Shown piece after piece: positions 16,006 to 25,344 of a DNA stretch of 61,990 bases. The stretch is from an uncultured Cytophagales bacterium (lineage in GTDB: Bacteria; Bacteroidota; Bacteroidia; Cytophagales; Thermonemataceae). The notes beneath the pieces are model-generated. The model was not told the origin of the DNA. It saw only the letters and a program-made list of their open reading frames with translations, and made no database searches. The position numbers were made by a program, and so were the translations under genes. The stretch spans positions 1 through 61,990 of the forward strand of contig CALEMF010000038.1 in the NCBI GenBank assembly GCA_937911505.1, written 5' to 3'. Positions within the stretch are counted from its first letter, which is position 1; each line of letters starts with the position of its first letter.

Positions 16006-18232
16006 TTGGTTTGTGTTTAAAGTAGTATTGCGCAAGAAAAAGCGTAGCAGCCACTGCTACTACTACCACCGACATTGAACTGAACGGCATGAAGATCGCT
16101 GCCAATACAGGTGAAAGCTGCCCTGTAGCAGCCCAACCTATTCCAAAAGCATTGTATACTAGAGAAAGTAAGAAACTTAGTTTGACAATCTGCGTACTCG
16201 TCTTACTAAACTTCAAAAAAGCCGTTAACTGCTGGAAATGATTGGCCTCGATAATGGCATCACAGGCAGGAGAAAACGTGTGGGCATCTTCTGCAATGGC
16301 CAGCCCCACGTTGGCTTGCTGTAGTGCCCCCGCATCATTCAAACCATCGCCTACCATCAGGACTTTTTTTCCTTCTTTTTGTAGTTGCTCGATAAACTGT
16401 AATTTGTCAAGTGGTTGTTGGTGGAAATGCATTTCTGTGAAGTAGCTTTCTAGCGCGGGCTGTGCTGCTTCATTATCGCCCGATAGTAAGTACAAATCAT
16501 AAGTACTTTTTAACTGATTGAGCGACTGGGCGATAGCTGGACGGTAACGCGCCTCTATTTTAAAATAGCCTTTGTATTCACGGTTGATACTTACATGTAC
16601 TTCGGCCGTCATTTTCGAAGGCGTATACGCTTCTTGCCCTACAAAAGAGGCTTTTCCTATTCGAAGCCATCGACCTTTTACTTTACCTTCTATCCCCTGC
16701 CCAGGATATACTTTGAAAGTATTTACCTCCACTACTTTACTTGCCAGTGCTGTAGCAATTTTTTTACTAAGTGGATGGGTAGATTGTATGGTGAGTGATT
16801 TTACTAGTTGATATTCTTCCTCACTGAGTGGAATGCCCTCGTAAGTTACAGCGCTTGCACTTGTCTCCGTGAGCGTACCAGTTTTATCGAATACGATGGT
16901 ATCAATCTCATTGAGATGCTGGATGACGTTTTGATTTTTTACGTACAGCTTTTGCTTACCAAAAACCGCCATTACGGCGCTCATGGTAAACGGCATTGAA
17001 AGCGTAAGTGCACAAGGGCAAGCTACCATCAGTACTGCTGTCGTAGCGATCCACATCAAAGAAGGATCTGCAAAAGCCCAGTAAGCTGCCACTGTAAAGG
17101 CAATCAATAAGGTGATATAGGTAAAGTACTTACTAAATTGCGCAGCTATATAGGTAGGGACGGTGCTCATATCTTTCCCAAAGGCTTGGTGATTCCAAAG
17201 CTGGGTAAGATAGCTCTGTGAGGTGGGCTTTTGTACCAACAACGTAATGCGCTCTCCTACTTGCCTACCCCCTGCGTAAATGTAATCACCCTTTTTCTTC
17301 GTAACGGGCGTTGCCTCACCGGTTACAAAACTGTAATCGATGTAGGCTTTCTCACTCATAAGCAGCGCATCAGCAGGAATCAGCTCCTGATGATGTACAA
17401 TTACCTGTTGTGAAGGTTGTAAATCATTGATAGGAATGTAGCGCTCTTCGTCTTTCTCTTGTATTTTTATGGCCAGAGGAAAGTAGGATTTATAACTACG
17501 CTCAAAAGAAAGGTAATTGAAGGTGAGGGTTTGCATCCACTTCCCTAGTAGTAAGAAGAAAACCAATCCAGCTAAGCTGTCCCAGTAGCCTGCTTGTCCT
17601 TGTAGGGTATCTACCCAGCTTCTCACAAAAAGAGCCGTAATACCCAAGGCAATGGGAATATCTACGCTTAGTTCGCGGGTGTGTTTCTTCCAGTTTTCTC
17701 TAATGGAACGATAAGCCCCCTTCAGGTAGTCGGCTGCACCGAAGAAATAAATAGGCAGCGCTAACAAGGCGTTGAGCCACAAGAAAAATTGTTGATACTG
17801 CCGATCGACGAGGTGTTGTACATCCAAATGGAAATATTCAGGAAAGCTTAGCAGCATAATATTTCCCATACAGAAGCCTGTAACGCCTATCTGCAACAGT
17901 ACTCTACGGTTGTAAGTACTTTTTTTCTCTTTTTTTTCGGTAACTGCCAAGTTGATCAGTGGTTCATACCCAAGTGTAGCGAGTAGCTCTACGATAGCCC
18001 GTAGGTTGGTCTCACTAGGGTCATAAGCAAGTGTTAGCTCTTTCTTTACAAAGTTAAGGCGGGCTTCCTGCACCCCCTCTACTAAGTGAGCGAAGTTCTC
18101 CAGTAGCCATACGCAAGAAGAACAGTGTACTGCTGGGATATAGAGACTTACCTTGGCGTAGTTTTCATCTTGGTATAGTAACAGTTGTTGCAACACAGCT
18201 TCCTCTACCAAGTAAGCATACTGATCACCCAA
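15977..18232 (-). CDS. ccoI: CcoI copper-transporting P-type ATPase, main part (after in-frame stop)
   Basis: 751 codons from a TTG at 18232. Motifs in order: a heavy-metal domain with HCSSCVWLLENFAHL, the copper channel CPCALTLSMPF, the phosphorylation site DKTGTLTE, the STHPLSKK loop (HP motif), and the hinge GDGLNDAGALQQ. This is the copper pump for cbb3 oxidase assembly. The usual N-terminal Cys-rich domain is encoded just upstream in the same frame but separated by a TAA at 18242-18244. No ATG exists near the N-terminus; TTG 18232 is preceded by AAGGAAAGAAG, an unusually good ribosome-binding-like run for this group, so restart is possible. Whether the protein is made in two pieces or the gene is damaged is open. 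Confidence 0.88.
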   Translation of the reverse strand: MGDQYAYLVEEAVLQQLLLYQDENYAKVSLYIPAVHCSSCVWLLENFAHLVEGVQEARLNFVKKELTLAYDPSETNLRAIVELLATLGYEPLINLAVTEKKEKKSTYNRRVLLQIGVTGFCMGNIMLLSFPEYFHLDVQHLVDRQYQQFFLWLNALLALPIYFFGAADYLKGAYRSIRENWKKHTRELSVDIPIALGITALFVRSWVDTLQGQAGYWDSLAGLVFFLLLGKWMQTLTFNYLSFERSYKSYFPLAIKIQEKDEERYIPINDLQPSQQVIVHHQELIPADALLMSEKAYIDYSFVTGEATPVTKKKGDYIYAGGRQVGERITLLVQKPTSQSYLTQLWNHQAFGKDMSTVPTYIAAQFSKYFTYITLLIAFTVAAYWAFADPSLMWIATTAVLMVACPCALTLSMPFTMSAVMAVFGKQKLYVKNQNVIQHLNEIDTIVFDKTGTLTETSASAVTYEGIPLSEEEYQLVKSLTIQSTHPLSKKIATALASKVVEVNTFKVYPGQGIEGKVKGRWLRIGKASFVGQEAYTPSKMTAEVHVSINREYKGYFKIEARYRPAIAQSLNQLKSTYDLYLLSGDNEAAQPALESYFTEMHFHQQPLDKLQFIEQLQKEGKKVLMVGDGLNDAGALQQANVGLAIAEDAHTFSPACDAIIEANHFQQLTAFLKFSKTSTQIVKLSFLLSLVYNAFGIGWAATGQLSPVLAAIFMPFSSMSVVVVAVAATLFLAQYYFKHKPNGNYPTQRK

Positions 18233-18241
18233 CTTCTTTCC

Positions 18242-18436
18242 TTATAGGCTAATACCAGGCTTTTCGTCTAAGTTATAATAGGTACAAAGATCATTGGCTT
18301 GTAAAATTTCATAAACCGTTTGGCAACCTATACAACAAAAATGTTTATCTTCTATGGTAAGAGGTTGTGCTGGGCAGTCATCACCACAGTGATGGCATTT
18401 TACGGTAGGTTCTACAAAAGAGGAAGTAGCGTTCAT
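18242..18436 (-). CDS. CcoI N-terminal metal-binding domain, cut off by an in-frame TAA
   Basis: 64 residues: KCHHCGDDCPAQPLTIEDKHFCCIGCQTVYEIL is the Cys-rich domain that normally opens Bacteroidota CcoI (C-x2-C, then CC-x2-C). The end LCTYYNLDEKPGISL matches the usual linker, and the frame runs on into the ATPase without a shift; only the TAA at 18242-18244 intervenes. It may be a stand-alone metal-binding protein translationally coupled to the ATPase, or a fragment. An FNR-type box lies 80 bp upstream of the ATG. Confidence 0.85.
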   Translation of the reverse strand: MNATSSFVEPTVKCHHCGDDCPAQPLTIEDKHFCCIGCQTVYEILQANDLCTYYNLDEKPGISL

Positions 18437-18462
18437 ACAGGCCTTTCTATGTGTAAGTACTG

Positions 18463-18470
18463 TAAAGATG
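18463..18470 (-). promoter_or_regulatory. -7-like box for ccoI
   Basis: Minus strand CATCTTTA, two changes from TAnnTTTG, 26 bp before the ATG at 18436. Distance to the FNR-type box centre is 58.5 bp, identical to that at ccoNO. Weak on its own; the matched spacing is the reason to list it. Confidence 0.3.
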
Positions 18471-18515
18471 CAGAAGGCAGTACGATTTTTGAATGAACTG
18501 GCTCAGGGAACTATA

Positions 18516-18527
18516 TGATATTTATCA
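18516..18527 (-). promoter_or_regulatory. FNR-type box TGATATTTATCA upstream of ccoI
   Basis: Same 12-mer as upstream of ccoNO. It sits in the 198-bp divergent gap between ccoI and the PagL-like gene, so it could also influence the latter. Confidence 0.7.
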
Positions 18528-18634
18528 GTTTTTAAGAAAGAGCAACAAACAATTCTTTCTTCCTAGTAAAACTTTTCTGTTCATGCGACAGTACTTAATA
18601 GCAAAACTATTATCCTAAAAAGTAATACCTTTTT

Positions 18635-19732
18635 ATGAAAAAGCTAATCAAGGTATTTCTTGTAGCTAGCTTACTGAGTCATTTACAAAGCATCGCACAA
18701 GATAGTACTTCAAAAAAACCACTATTATTGAGCTTTAGGTCTCATTATGGATTCATTATTCCACACAGCGAAGAATTGATAGATGTCTCTGGCTCGTCGC
18801 CTTGGGGAGGCGAGATAGCCATAGGCTGGGTACAAAATGGGCAAGAAGCTTGGAACAGTTGCCAGTGTTTTTCTCAAAAAGGGATTAGTATCAAGTACTT
18901 CAATTTTGCTAATAAAGACGTGCTGGGTAGTACTATAGCAGTTGTACCTTACATAGAACCGCTTATTGGTGCACGCAATCGTTTCTATGGCTCAATTAAA
19001 GCACAACTAGGGTTGGCTTACCTATCGCAGTTGTACGATGCAGAAGAAAATCCTAGCAACTTATTTTTTAGCTTTCCGATTAGTTTCTTTTTGGGTGTAG
19101 AAGGAAATCTATACTATAAGCTCGACCCTTACTGGCAGCTAATGGCTTCTGCCAATTACAACCATATTTCTAATGGAGGGCTTCAAGAGCCTAATAAAGG
19201 CATGAACTTCCCTACTTTTTCTGTGGGGGTCACAAGGTCTTTTACGCCTTTTTCTTTCCCAAATTATCCTAAGAAAGCCTTTGACAAAAGCCAACGAAAA
19301 ACACAACTCACTGTCTTGGCCGTACTGAGTGGTAAAAATACCCCTGAGGAAAATGGTTTTGACAGTGAGTTGCGTCCTATTTATGGGGCGGCTGTACAGT
19401 GGCGTTATCAGCTAGGAGCTTTGAGCCACCTCAAACTAGGAACAGAAGCACTTTTTAATGGTCATACGCAAACTATGGCAGAACGGCGTGGAGAAAGTGG
19501 TAACTACTGGGAGATTGCCGCTCTAGCAGGACACGAGCTAGTGGTAGGAAGAATCGGTTTTTCTCAGCAGCTAGGTATCTACTTACATAAGGATTTCAGA
19601 GAAACAGACCTCCTTTATCAACGTTATGGCCTCTCCTATCGACTCAGTGAGCGTCTCAAGATAGCTGGTACACTCAAAGCTCATCGCCATATCGCTGATA
19701 TACTTGATTTTCGTTTAGGATACATCTTCTAA
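18635..19732 (+). CDS. PagL-like lipid A deacylase / acyloxyacyl hydrolase family outer membrane protein
   Basis: 365 residues with a Sec signal (KKLIKVFLVASLLSHLQSIAQ) and outer-membrane barrel strands throughout. The key segment NYNHISNGGLQEPNKGMNFP matches the PagL active-site stretch, where His and Ser of HxSN are catalytic and a Glu further on completes the triad. PagL removes the 3-O acyl chain of lipid A; the family is also named acyloxyacyl hydrolase. It is longer than PagL (about 170 residues), the second half adding further barrel strands. Divergent from ccoI across a shared 198-bp region. Confidence 0.75.
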   Translation: MKKLIKVFLVASLLSHLQSIAQDSTSKKPLLLSFRSHYGFIIPHSEELIDVSGSSPWGGEIAIGWVQNGQEAWNSCQCFSQKGISIKYFNFANKDVLGSTIAVVPYIEPLIGARNRFYGSIKAQLGLAYLSQLYDAEENPSNLFFSFPISFFLGVEGNLYYKLDPYWQLMASANYNHISNGGLQEPNKGMNFPTFSVGVTRSFTPFSFPNYPKKAFDKSQRKTQLTVLAVLSGKNTPEENGFDSELRPIYGAAVQWRYQLGALSHLKLGTEALFNGHTQTMAERRGESGNYWEIAALAGHELVVGRIGFSQQLGIYLHKDFRETDLLYQRYGLSYRLSERLKIAGTLKAHRHIADILDFRLGYIF

Positions 19733-19955
19733 ATAAGGGGGTGTATACCGAGGAAGTACGGGAAAAAATTTATTGGGCTCAGGCTTTCGAAAAAGCTATT
19801 TTACTATTCACTTTCACAAACCCTGCTAGTAGTTACAACCTCACTGGTGTAAAATCGTATACAACGATAGAAAAGTTACTTTACCACTTACTACTAATTA
19901 CTAACCTCTTATTGTATTTTATACTTAATTCACTATTGTTAAACCTGTTAGTTTT

Positions 19956-21731
19956 ATGACACCCACATTTTACTATTCTGCCAAGTTAAATTGGCGACCA
20001 CTAAAACTTTCTTACACATTCATTCTCGTTAGCTTTTTATTGATAGGTTTCCAGTTGTGTAACTACTCTACACTCTCTGCTGCCATCAAAATATGGCCTG
20101 CTCCAAAAGGAAGCCCTATCAGTAAGTTTTACGAAATTCGCGTCAAGCAAGGTTCAGGTACTTGGAAAAAGGTACCCGTATACGACTTCTTCAATCGAAA
20201 AGAGTATTCTACTGCTTGTGGTATGAAGAAAACGACTGATACCCATTTTGGTAGTTTCGAGTCTTCTGGTGACATTAAAGTGGAAATCAGAGTAATTGGA
20301 ACCACAGTAAACAACTACCGTATTCGGCCTACTAACGATAATATAAAGGGTACGCGCAATGGCAATAAAATCACCTTTACGATGCGTGACAAGGCGCGGC
20401 AACTGATCCTCGAAGTTAATGGAAATCGCACAAGACCTTTAGCGATATTCAGTAACCCGCCCGAGGTAAACCCACCTACAAAAGGAACCAGTTCTATACG
20501 TTATTTTGGTCCAGGTTATCACAAATTAAGCGGCGACCTTACTAAAGAGAATTCTGGGGCTATTTATATTGCAGGCGGCGCTATTGTAGAGGGGCATATT
20601 AACTATAGAAGAGCCAATAACATCAAAGTATATGGTAGAGGTATTCTCTTTAATAGCAATGATATTTCCAGAGGACCAGCACTTAAAATAGGCGATGGTA
20701 AAGGTGTAGAGGTAGCGGGAATTACTATTGTAAATGAGCAAGACGACTGGGGCTTTTGGTTAATCAATGCCAGCGATGCGCTGGTAAAAAATGTAAAAGT
20801 ACTCTCAGAAGTACGGGACGGCATAGATATTATCAACAGTAACGACCTCAGAATACAGGACTGCGCTGTGTTATCTTTTGATGATTGTTTGGCTTTTAAA
20901 GGTACGAAATGGGGAGATGGCAGAGCCATAGAAGATGTTGAAATTTATAACTGCGTGTTAGGTAAGTTGGGGCAAGGACATCCGTACCGTTTTGGTGGAG
21001 AATCAAAAGCGCCGTATATGCGCAGAATTAAATCCCAATACGTAGACATTGTATATAATAACGGTTGTGGGGGAGTTATGATGGTAAAGCCCACCAATGC
21101 TATTACTGGCTCAGAAAAGGTGGCTGTCATTCGAGAAATCACCCTAGAAAATCAACGCATAGAAGGAAGCTCAGGCGATTTGATAACGATCTACTCTCAT
21201 TCGATTCTTAACAAAGACCTGAATAAGTTTGTCTTTAAAAATATTAAAATCATAGCCGATGCCAATGTAAACGCTGGACGGCTCCACGGGGTCTCCAGCA
21301 GCTACGTGCGTGATGTAAGCTTTATTAACGTAAACGACAAAGGAACTGTATGGACAAGCGCTAGTCAAGCCAAATTAAACACTAATAATTTCGTGACGGG
21401 GGTAAAATTTAGCAAAGGTAACAGTAGATTGATGGCTGCTGGTACAGATGAATCAGTTGCCAGTACCTCCCCTATTGCACCTGTAATCAATGAGCTTCCT
21501 AAAGGTGTACAGGTCTATCCAAATCCCACACAAGATATTTTGAAAATTGCCAATACTACAGCAGAAACCTACCAAATCACCTTACATGATCATACCGGTA
21601 ACAAAGTAAGTGCTTTACAACAAGTAGGTGAAGAGACACAACTTCAGCTAGAAAGCTTACCCGCTGGTATTTACATTTTGAGACTAACGGGCGAAATAGA
21701 TAGCTATGTGTATAAAATATTGAAGCAATAA
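19956..21731 (+). CDS. secreted beta-helix glycosidase-like protein (GH28/GH49-like) with Por sorting tail
   Basis: 591 residues. An N-terminal signal or membrane segment (LSYTFILVSFLLIGFQLC) precedes a beta-sandwich-like region, then a right-handed beta-helix at about 170-480. There, VRDGIDIINSNDLRI, LSFDDCLAFKG and GQGHPYRFGGES resemble the Asp-bearing catalytic turns of polygalacturonase and dextranase families. The last 80 residues are a type IX secretion sorting domain (VQVYPNPTQDILKI, LPAGIYILRLTG). Likely exported or attached to the surface to cut a polysaccharide; the substrate cannot be named. It ends 9 bp before a strong terminator hairpin. Confidence 0.75.
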   Translation: MTPTFYYSAKLNWRPLKLSYTFILVSFLLIGFQLCNYSTLSAAIKIWPAPKGSPISKFYEIRVKQGSGTWKKVPVYDFFNRKEYSTACGMKKTTDTHFGSFESSGDIKVEIRVIGTTVNNYRIRPTNDNIKGTRNGNKITFTMRDKARQLILEVNGNRTRPLAIFSNPPEVNPPTKGTSSIRYFGPGYHKLSGDLTKENSGAIYIAGGAIVEGHINYRRANNIKVYGRGILFNSNDISRGPALKIGDGKGVEVAGITIVNEQDDWGFWLINASDALVKNVKVLSEVRDGIDIINSNDLRIQDCAVLSFDDCLAFKGTKWGDGRAIEDVEIYNCVLGKLGQGHPYRFGGESKAPYMRRIKSQYVDIVYNNGCGGVMMVKPTNAITGSEKVAVIREITLENQRIEGSSGDLITIYSHSILNKDLNKFVFKNIKIIADANVNAGRLHGVSSSYVRDVSFINVNDKGTVWTSASQAKLNTNNFVTGVKFSKGNSRLMAAGTDESVASTSPIAPVINELPKGVQVYPNPTQDILKIANTTAETYQITLHDHTGNKVSALQQVGEETQLQLESLPAGIYILRLTGEIDSYVYKILKQ

Positions 21732-21740
21732 AACTTTCTA

Positions 21741-21774
21741 CAATATACACTTGGTGAAAGCCAAGTGTATATTG
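21741..21774. terminator. Perfect 14-bp terminator hairpin between convergent genes
   Basis: CAATATACACTTGG (21741-21754) pairs with CCAAGTGTATATTG (21761-21774), loop TGAAAG. Followed by ATTTTA on the plus strand. Lies between the glycosidase gene and convergent purA, probably serving both. Confidence 0.75.
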
Positions 21775-21801
21775 ATTTTAAAGTAACTAGGATTATACGC
21801 C

Positions 21802-23091
21802 TCAACTAGAGGCTGCTACTGATGTTTTATGAAGGGTTTGGGTACGATCGGGCCCTACTGAAACCAAGTGAATAGGAACACCCACTTTCTCTTCGATGAA
21901 TTGGATATAAGCAGAGAGCGCCGCAGGTATTTCTTCAAAGCTATTGACCTGATCGAGGGATTGTTGCCAGCCTGGAAGTGTTTCGTAGATTGGTTCGATG
22001 GGTTCGTGAATGAGGCAGTAAGGCATTTGGTCGGTCACTTCTCCATTAGGAAGGCGATAATGGGTACAAACCTTAATCTCCTCAAAGCTATTGAGTACGT
22101 CAGCCTTCATCATAAAAAGTTCTGTAACCCCATTGAGCATCACTGCATAGCGCAAAGCAGGGAGATCGAGCCAACCGCAGCGTCGGGGTCTTCCCGTAGT
22201 AGCGCCAAATTCATTGCCCTCTTTTCGGATTTGCTCACCTATGTCATCAAACAGCTCCGTAGGAAAAGGCCCACTCCCTACCCGTGTACAGTAGGCTTTA
22301 AAAATACCCATTACTTTCTCGATACGATTGGGCGCAATTCCTAAGCCTGTACAAGCACCCGCGGCAGTTGTGTTAGAGCTGGTTACAAAAGGATAAGAAC
22401 CAAAGTCGATATCGAGTAGAGAGCCTTGTGCGCCTTCGCAGAGAATCGACTTCCCTGCTTGTAAGGCATCATTGATAAGGTATTCACTTTCTACCAGATT
22501 GAAGGTTTTCAGAAAGTCAATCGCCTCAAAGAAGGCAGGTTCTAACGCTGCCAAGTCGTATTCGAATTGATAGTGCTGCAGTAGTCGCTTGTGTTTGGCG
22601 ACCAGTAGTTGGTATTTTTCTTTAAAATGTGCAGAGAGAATGTCACCAATGCGTAGGCCATTTCTACCAGTTTTATCCATGTAAGTAGGGCCAATTCCTT
22701 TAAGTGTAGACCCTATCTTTTCTTTCCCTTTGGCGGCTTCAGAGGCAGCATCAAGGAGCCGATGTGTTGGGAGAATCAATTGTGTTTTTTTGGAAATGAA
22801 TAGGTTTTTAGAGAAATCTATCTTAAAGTCTTTTAATTTTTCGATCTCTTCCTTAAAAACAACTGGATCTAGTACTACGCCATTTCCAATGATGTTGGTA
22901 ATATCGTTCCTGAAAATACCCGAAGGGATTTGATGAAGCACATGTTTAATCCCGTCAAACTCTAGCGTGTGCCCTGCATTAGGGCCTCCTTGAAAACGAG
23001 CTACTACTTCGTATTGTGGTGCAATATAATCTACGATTTTTCCTTTTCCTTCATCGCCCCATTGTAAGCCTAGCAAAAGATGAACACTCAT
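21802..23091 (-). CDS. purA: adenylosuccinate synthetase
   Basis: About 429 residues from ATG at 23091 (MSVHLLLGLQWGDEGKGK); the frame stays open 52 codons further upstream but without homology. Conserved parts: GLQWGDEGKGK (phosphate loop), RFQGGPNAGHTLEF, GSTLKGIGPTYMDK, CEGAQGSLLDIDFG and the loop VTSSNTTAAG. It makes adenylosuccinate from IMP, aspartate and GTP in AMP synthesis. Full length. It lies 185 bp downstream of the Fur-family gene on the same strand, with a hairpin between. Confidence 0.95.
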   Translation of the reverse strand: MSVHLLLGLQWGDEGKGKIVDYIAPQYEVVARFQGGPNAGHTLEFDGIKHVLHQIPSGIFRNDITNIIGNGVVLDPVVFKEEIEKLKDFKIDFSKNLFISKKTQLILPTHRLLDAASEAAKGKEKIGSTLKGIGPTYMDKTGRNGLRIGDILSAHFKEKYQLLVAKHKRLLQHYQFEYDLAALEPAFFEAIDFLKTFNLVESEYLINDALQAGKSILCEGAQGSLLDIDFGSYPFVTSSNTTAAGACTGLGIAPNRIEKVMGIFKAYCTRVGSGPFPTELFDDIGEQIRKEGNEFGATTGRPRRCGWLDLPALRYAVMLNGVTELFMMKADVLNSFEEIKVCTHYRLPNGEVTDQMPYCLIHEPIEPIYETLPGWQQSLDQVNSFEEIPAALSAYIQFIEEKVGVPIHLVSVGPDRTQTLHKTSVAASS

Positions 23092-23143
23092 ACACTTATC
23101 ATTAATTACTGAATATACTTTTATTGAAGTCTTAAAAACAACA

Positions 23144-23167
23144 CTTCCGAAGTGGCTACTTCGGAAG
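23144..23167 (-). terminator. Hairpin between the Fur-family gene and purA
   Basis: CTTCCGAAGT (23144-23153) pairs with ACTTCGGAAG (23158-23167), loop of 4. On the minus strand GTTGTTTTT follows. It may terminate or attenuate read-through from the Fur-family gene into purA. Confidence 0.6.
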
Positions 23168-23276
23168 CGGCTGTTTTCTACAAATATACTTATCCTATCG
23201 TGAAAAGGCGAATGAAAAGCAAAAAAACCTCTGAATAGTCGACTCAATTAGGTAACATTTCACCCAGTCGTTTTAC

Positions 23277-23780
23277 CTACTTTTCGGCCTTTTTTTCTAC
23301 CGACATAGAAGCATCTATAGTTTTTCGATCGGGGCAATTCTCTCGTTGGCACTCTCCATAAAAAATCAAGGAGTGATGGAGAATCTTAAAGTTCATTAAA
23401 TTACCGACCATGTCCTGAATGCCTTGTACCCGTGGATCACAGAATTCCATTACCTTGTGGCACTCTATGCAAATCATGTGATCGTGTTGCTTGTAACCAT
23501 AAGAGCGTTCATACTGTGCGATGTTCTGTCCAAACTGGTGCTTGGTCACTAGGTCACAATCTACTAGAATATCTAAGGTATTGTAAACCGTCGCTCTACT
23601 GACCCGATAGTTTTTATTTTTCATACTGATGTAGAGTGAGTCTACATCAAAGTGCCCTCCTCTTGTGTAGATTTCTTCCAAGATAGCAAAGCGCTCGGGT
23701 GTCTTACGTAAGGATTTATTTTCTAGGTAAGCGGTAAATATCTTTTTTACCTCTTCTAATATATTTTTTTCTTCTGCCAT
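23277..23780 (-). CDS. Fur-family metal-responsive transcriptional regulator
   Basis: 167 residues. The N-terminal winged helix has [27 protein letters not shown] and [17 protein letters not shown], the standard Fur recognition helix. The C-terminal part carries the metal and dimer sites [15 protein letters not shown] and the second Cys pair in GECQRENC. This matches Fur/Zur/PerR; which metal or signal cannot be told. Transcription runs toward purA, an arrangement found in many Bacteroidota. Confidence 0.9.
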   Translation of the reverse strand: MAEEKNILEEVKKIFTAYLENKSLRKTPERFAILEEIYTRGGHFDVDSLYISMKNKNYRVSRATVYNTLDILVDCDLVTKHQFGQNIAQYERSYGYKQHDHMICIECHKVMEFCDPRVQGIQDMVGNLMNFKILHHSLIFYGECQRENCPDRKTIDASMSVEKKAEK

Positions 23781-24045
23781 GAAACTGCGTTTTAATGGTT
23801 TGGCTAAGTAATATCTTAAGGTGACTCAAGTGTATTTATGTATGTATCTTGTCCAAAAGTGCTTTTAAAGATTTCTTTTAGGTACCTTAGCACTTTTTAG
23901 GTCTGTACACTGACCTCATTTTTGATCCTGCAAGTTTTAAGTTTGTACGCAATCAAAATCGCCAGTAAAAAATGTTTTCATGTAACTTACGTATAATTAA
24001 CAAAGAAAATAATTTTTCAGTTTAAATATTTTTCGATTCTCCCAG

Positions 24046-24750
24046 ATGGCCAAAAACTACTTTCAGTTTAAGCAATTTACCGTCTACCAAGAGCGTTGTG
24101 GCCTGAAGGTAAGTACCGAAGCCTGTATTCTGGGTGCTTACGTGAAAACTGGTAAGGCCAAAAGTATTTTAGATATTGGAGCAGGTACGGCGCTGCTTTC
24201 GTTAATGTTAGCACAAAGAAGCCAAGCAGACATCGTAGCGGTAGAAATGGATGAGATGGCCAGCCAACAAGCCCAAGAGAACATTACCGCTAGCCCTTGG
24301 TCTTCCATTACGCTTTTTTCTAGTACTATACAAAACTTTACTTACCAAAGTAAATTTGATATAATCGTTACCAATCCCCCTTTTTTCGATCGTCACGTGA
24401 AGGCGCGTGATACACGTAAAAACCAAGCACTCCATACAGACACCCTTTCTTTTGAAGATTTACTCAAAGCTATTAAAAAGCACCTTAGTCCGTTAGGGAA
24501 GCTATGGATTCTACTTCCCCCCTATCCTATGCAGCGCTTTACTGACTTGGCAAAAACTATAAAGCTTCATAAAGAACATCTTCTCTTTATTCATCATTCT
24601 GAGCAGCACCCTGTGCTGAGAGAGATTGCCGTCTTCTCTTATTCTTCTGCTACCTCTTTTAGTGCGCAAACACTCTACATACGTGACCAGAAGGGCAACT
24701 ATACCCCTACTTTTCGAGATTTGCTCACCCCTTATTACCTTATTTTTTAA
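24046..24750 (+). CDS. tRNA1(Val) A37 N6-methyltransferase TrmN6-like
   Basis: 234 residues. A class I methyltransferase with motif I ILDIGAGTALLSLMLAQR, an acidic strand-2 end in IVAVEMDEMA, and motif IV NPPFFDRH, the (N/D)PPF signature of N6-adenine methyltransferases. The opening FQFKQFTVYQERCGLKVSTEACILG is typical of the YfiC/TrmN6 family, which methylates A37 of tRNA Val. Full length. Alone on the plus strand between the Fur-family gene and a convergent Rieske gene 9 bp away. Confidence 0.85.
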   Translation: MAKNYFQFKQFTVYQERCGLKVSTEACILGAYVKTGKAKSILDIGAGTALLSLMLAQRSQADIVAVEMDEMASQQAQENITASPWSSITLFSSTIQNFTYQSKFDIIVTNPPFFDRHVKARDTRKNQALHTDTLSFEDLLKAIKKHLSPLGKLWILLPPYPMQRFTDLAKTIKLHKEHLLFIHHSEQHPVLREIAVFSYSSATSFSAQTLYIRDQKGNYTPTFRDLLTPYYLIF

Positions 24751-24759
24751 TCCCTCACT

Positions 24760-25107
24760 TTACGTTTTAGGCACACCAATACAAAAGCCTTTCTCGTCAA
24801 TTCGTATAGGAAATGTCTGGGCATCGGGACAAGCATAAGCAGCGGCTTTTTGTCCATCTTGGATGCGGAAACGGTAGCCGTGCCAAGGACAAATGACCTC
24901 TCCGAAATCGTTGATCGCCCCTTTACTGAGATACGCTTTGTTGTGGGGGCAGAAGTCTTGTAACGCAAAAAAGCCCGCTGCTGTACGAATAAGGCATACC
25001 CTACGGGCTCCTACTTGCACAGCACGCATGCTCTTTACAGACATTTGTTGTTCAGCTACCACCAGCGACGCAAAAACCCTGTACCAGTCGAAGTGTGTTG
25101 TCATCAA
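24760..25107 (-). CDS. small Rieske-type [2Fe-2S] protein
   Basis: 115 residues with a complete Rieske pair: CPHN near residue 53 and CPWHGYRF near 74, the CxH and CxxH ligands of the cluster. No membrane anchor, so a soluble ferredoxin-like electron carrier as in NirD or dioxygenase ferredoxins. No oxygenase partner is next to it. The start could be the second Met; both lie before the domain. Confidence 0.85.
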   Translation of the reverse strand: MMTTHFDWYRVFASLVVAEQQMSVKSMRAVQVGARRVCLIRTAAGFFALQDFCPHNKAYLSKGAINDFGEVICPWHGYRFRIQDGQKAAAYACPDAQTFPIRIDEKGFCIGVPKT

Positions 25108-25344
25108 TTTCTACATTATAGCGAGTTAACAAAATTAGGATTTTTCGTAGATACGTCAGCGATAGACGTAAAAAAAAAACCTTTTTTTACTACAAAATTG
25201 TTTTTAAATATTACATTTACGAAATGTTTCAAGTACTAAGTTGTTCTACCTCCAAAATATTTATATCTTGGGTAAGGATCAATTATGGAGTACTTGAACA
25301 CTATAGGAGTCTTCAGTCACTATAAGTACTTTTGAATATCATCT

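Noticed and set aside
19741..19959. 72-codon frame with GTG start between the PagL-like and glycosidase genes
   Set aside because: Hydrophobic A/T-rich translation with no motif and a non-ATG start; more likely the leader region of the glycosidase gene.
23092..23247. 52-codon N-terminal extension of PurA
   Set aside because: The family begins at MSVHLLLGLQWGDEG; the extension covers the hairpin and the gap to the Fur-family gene.
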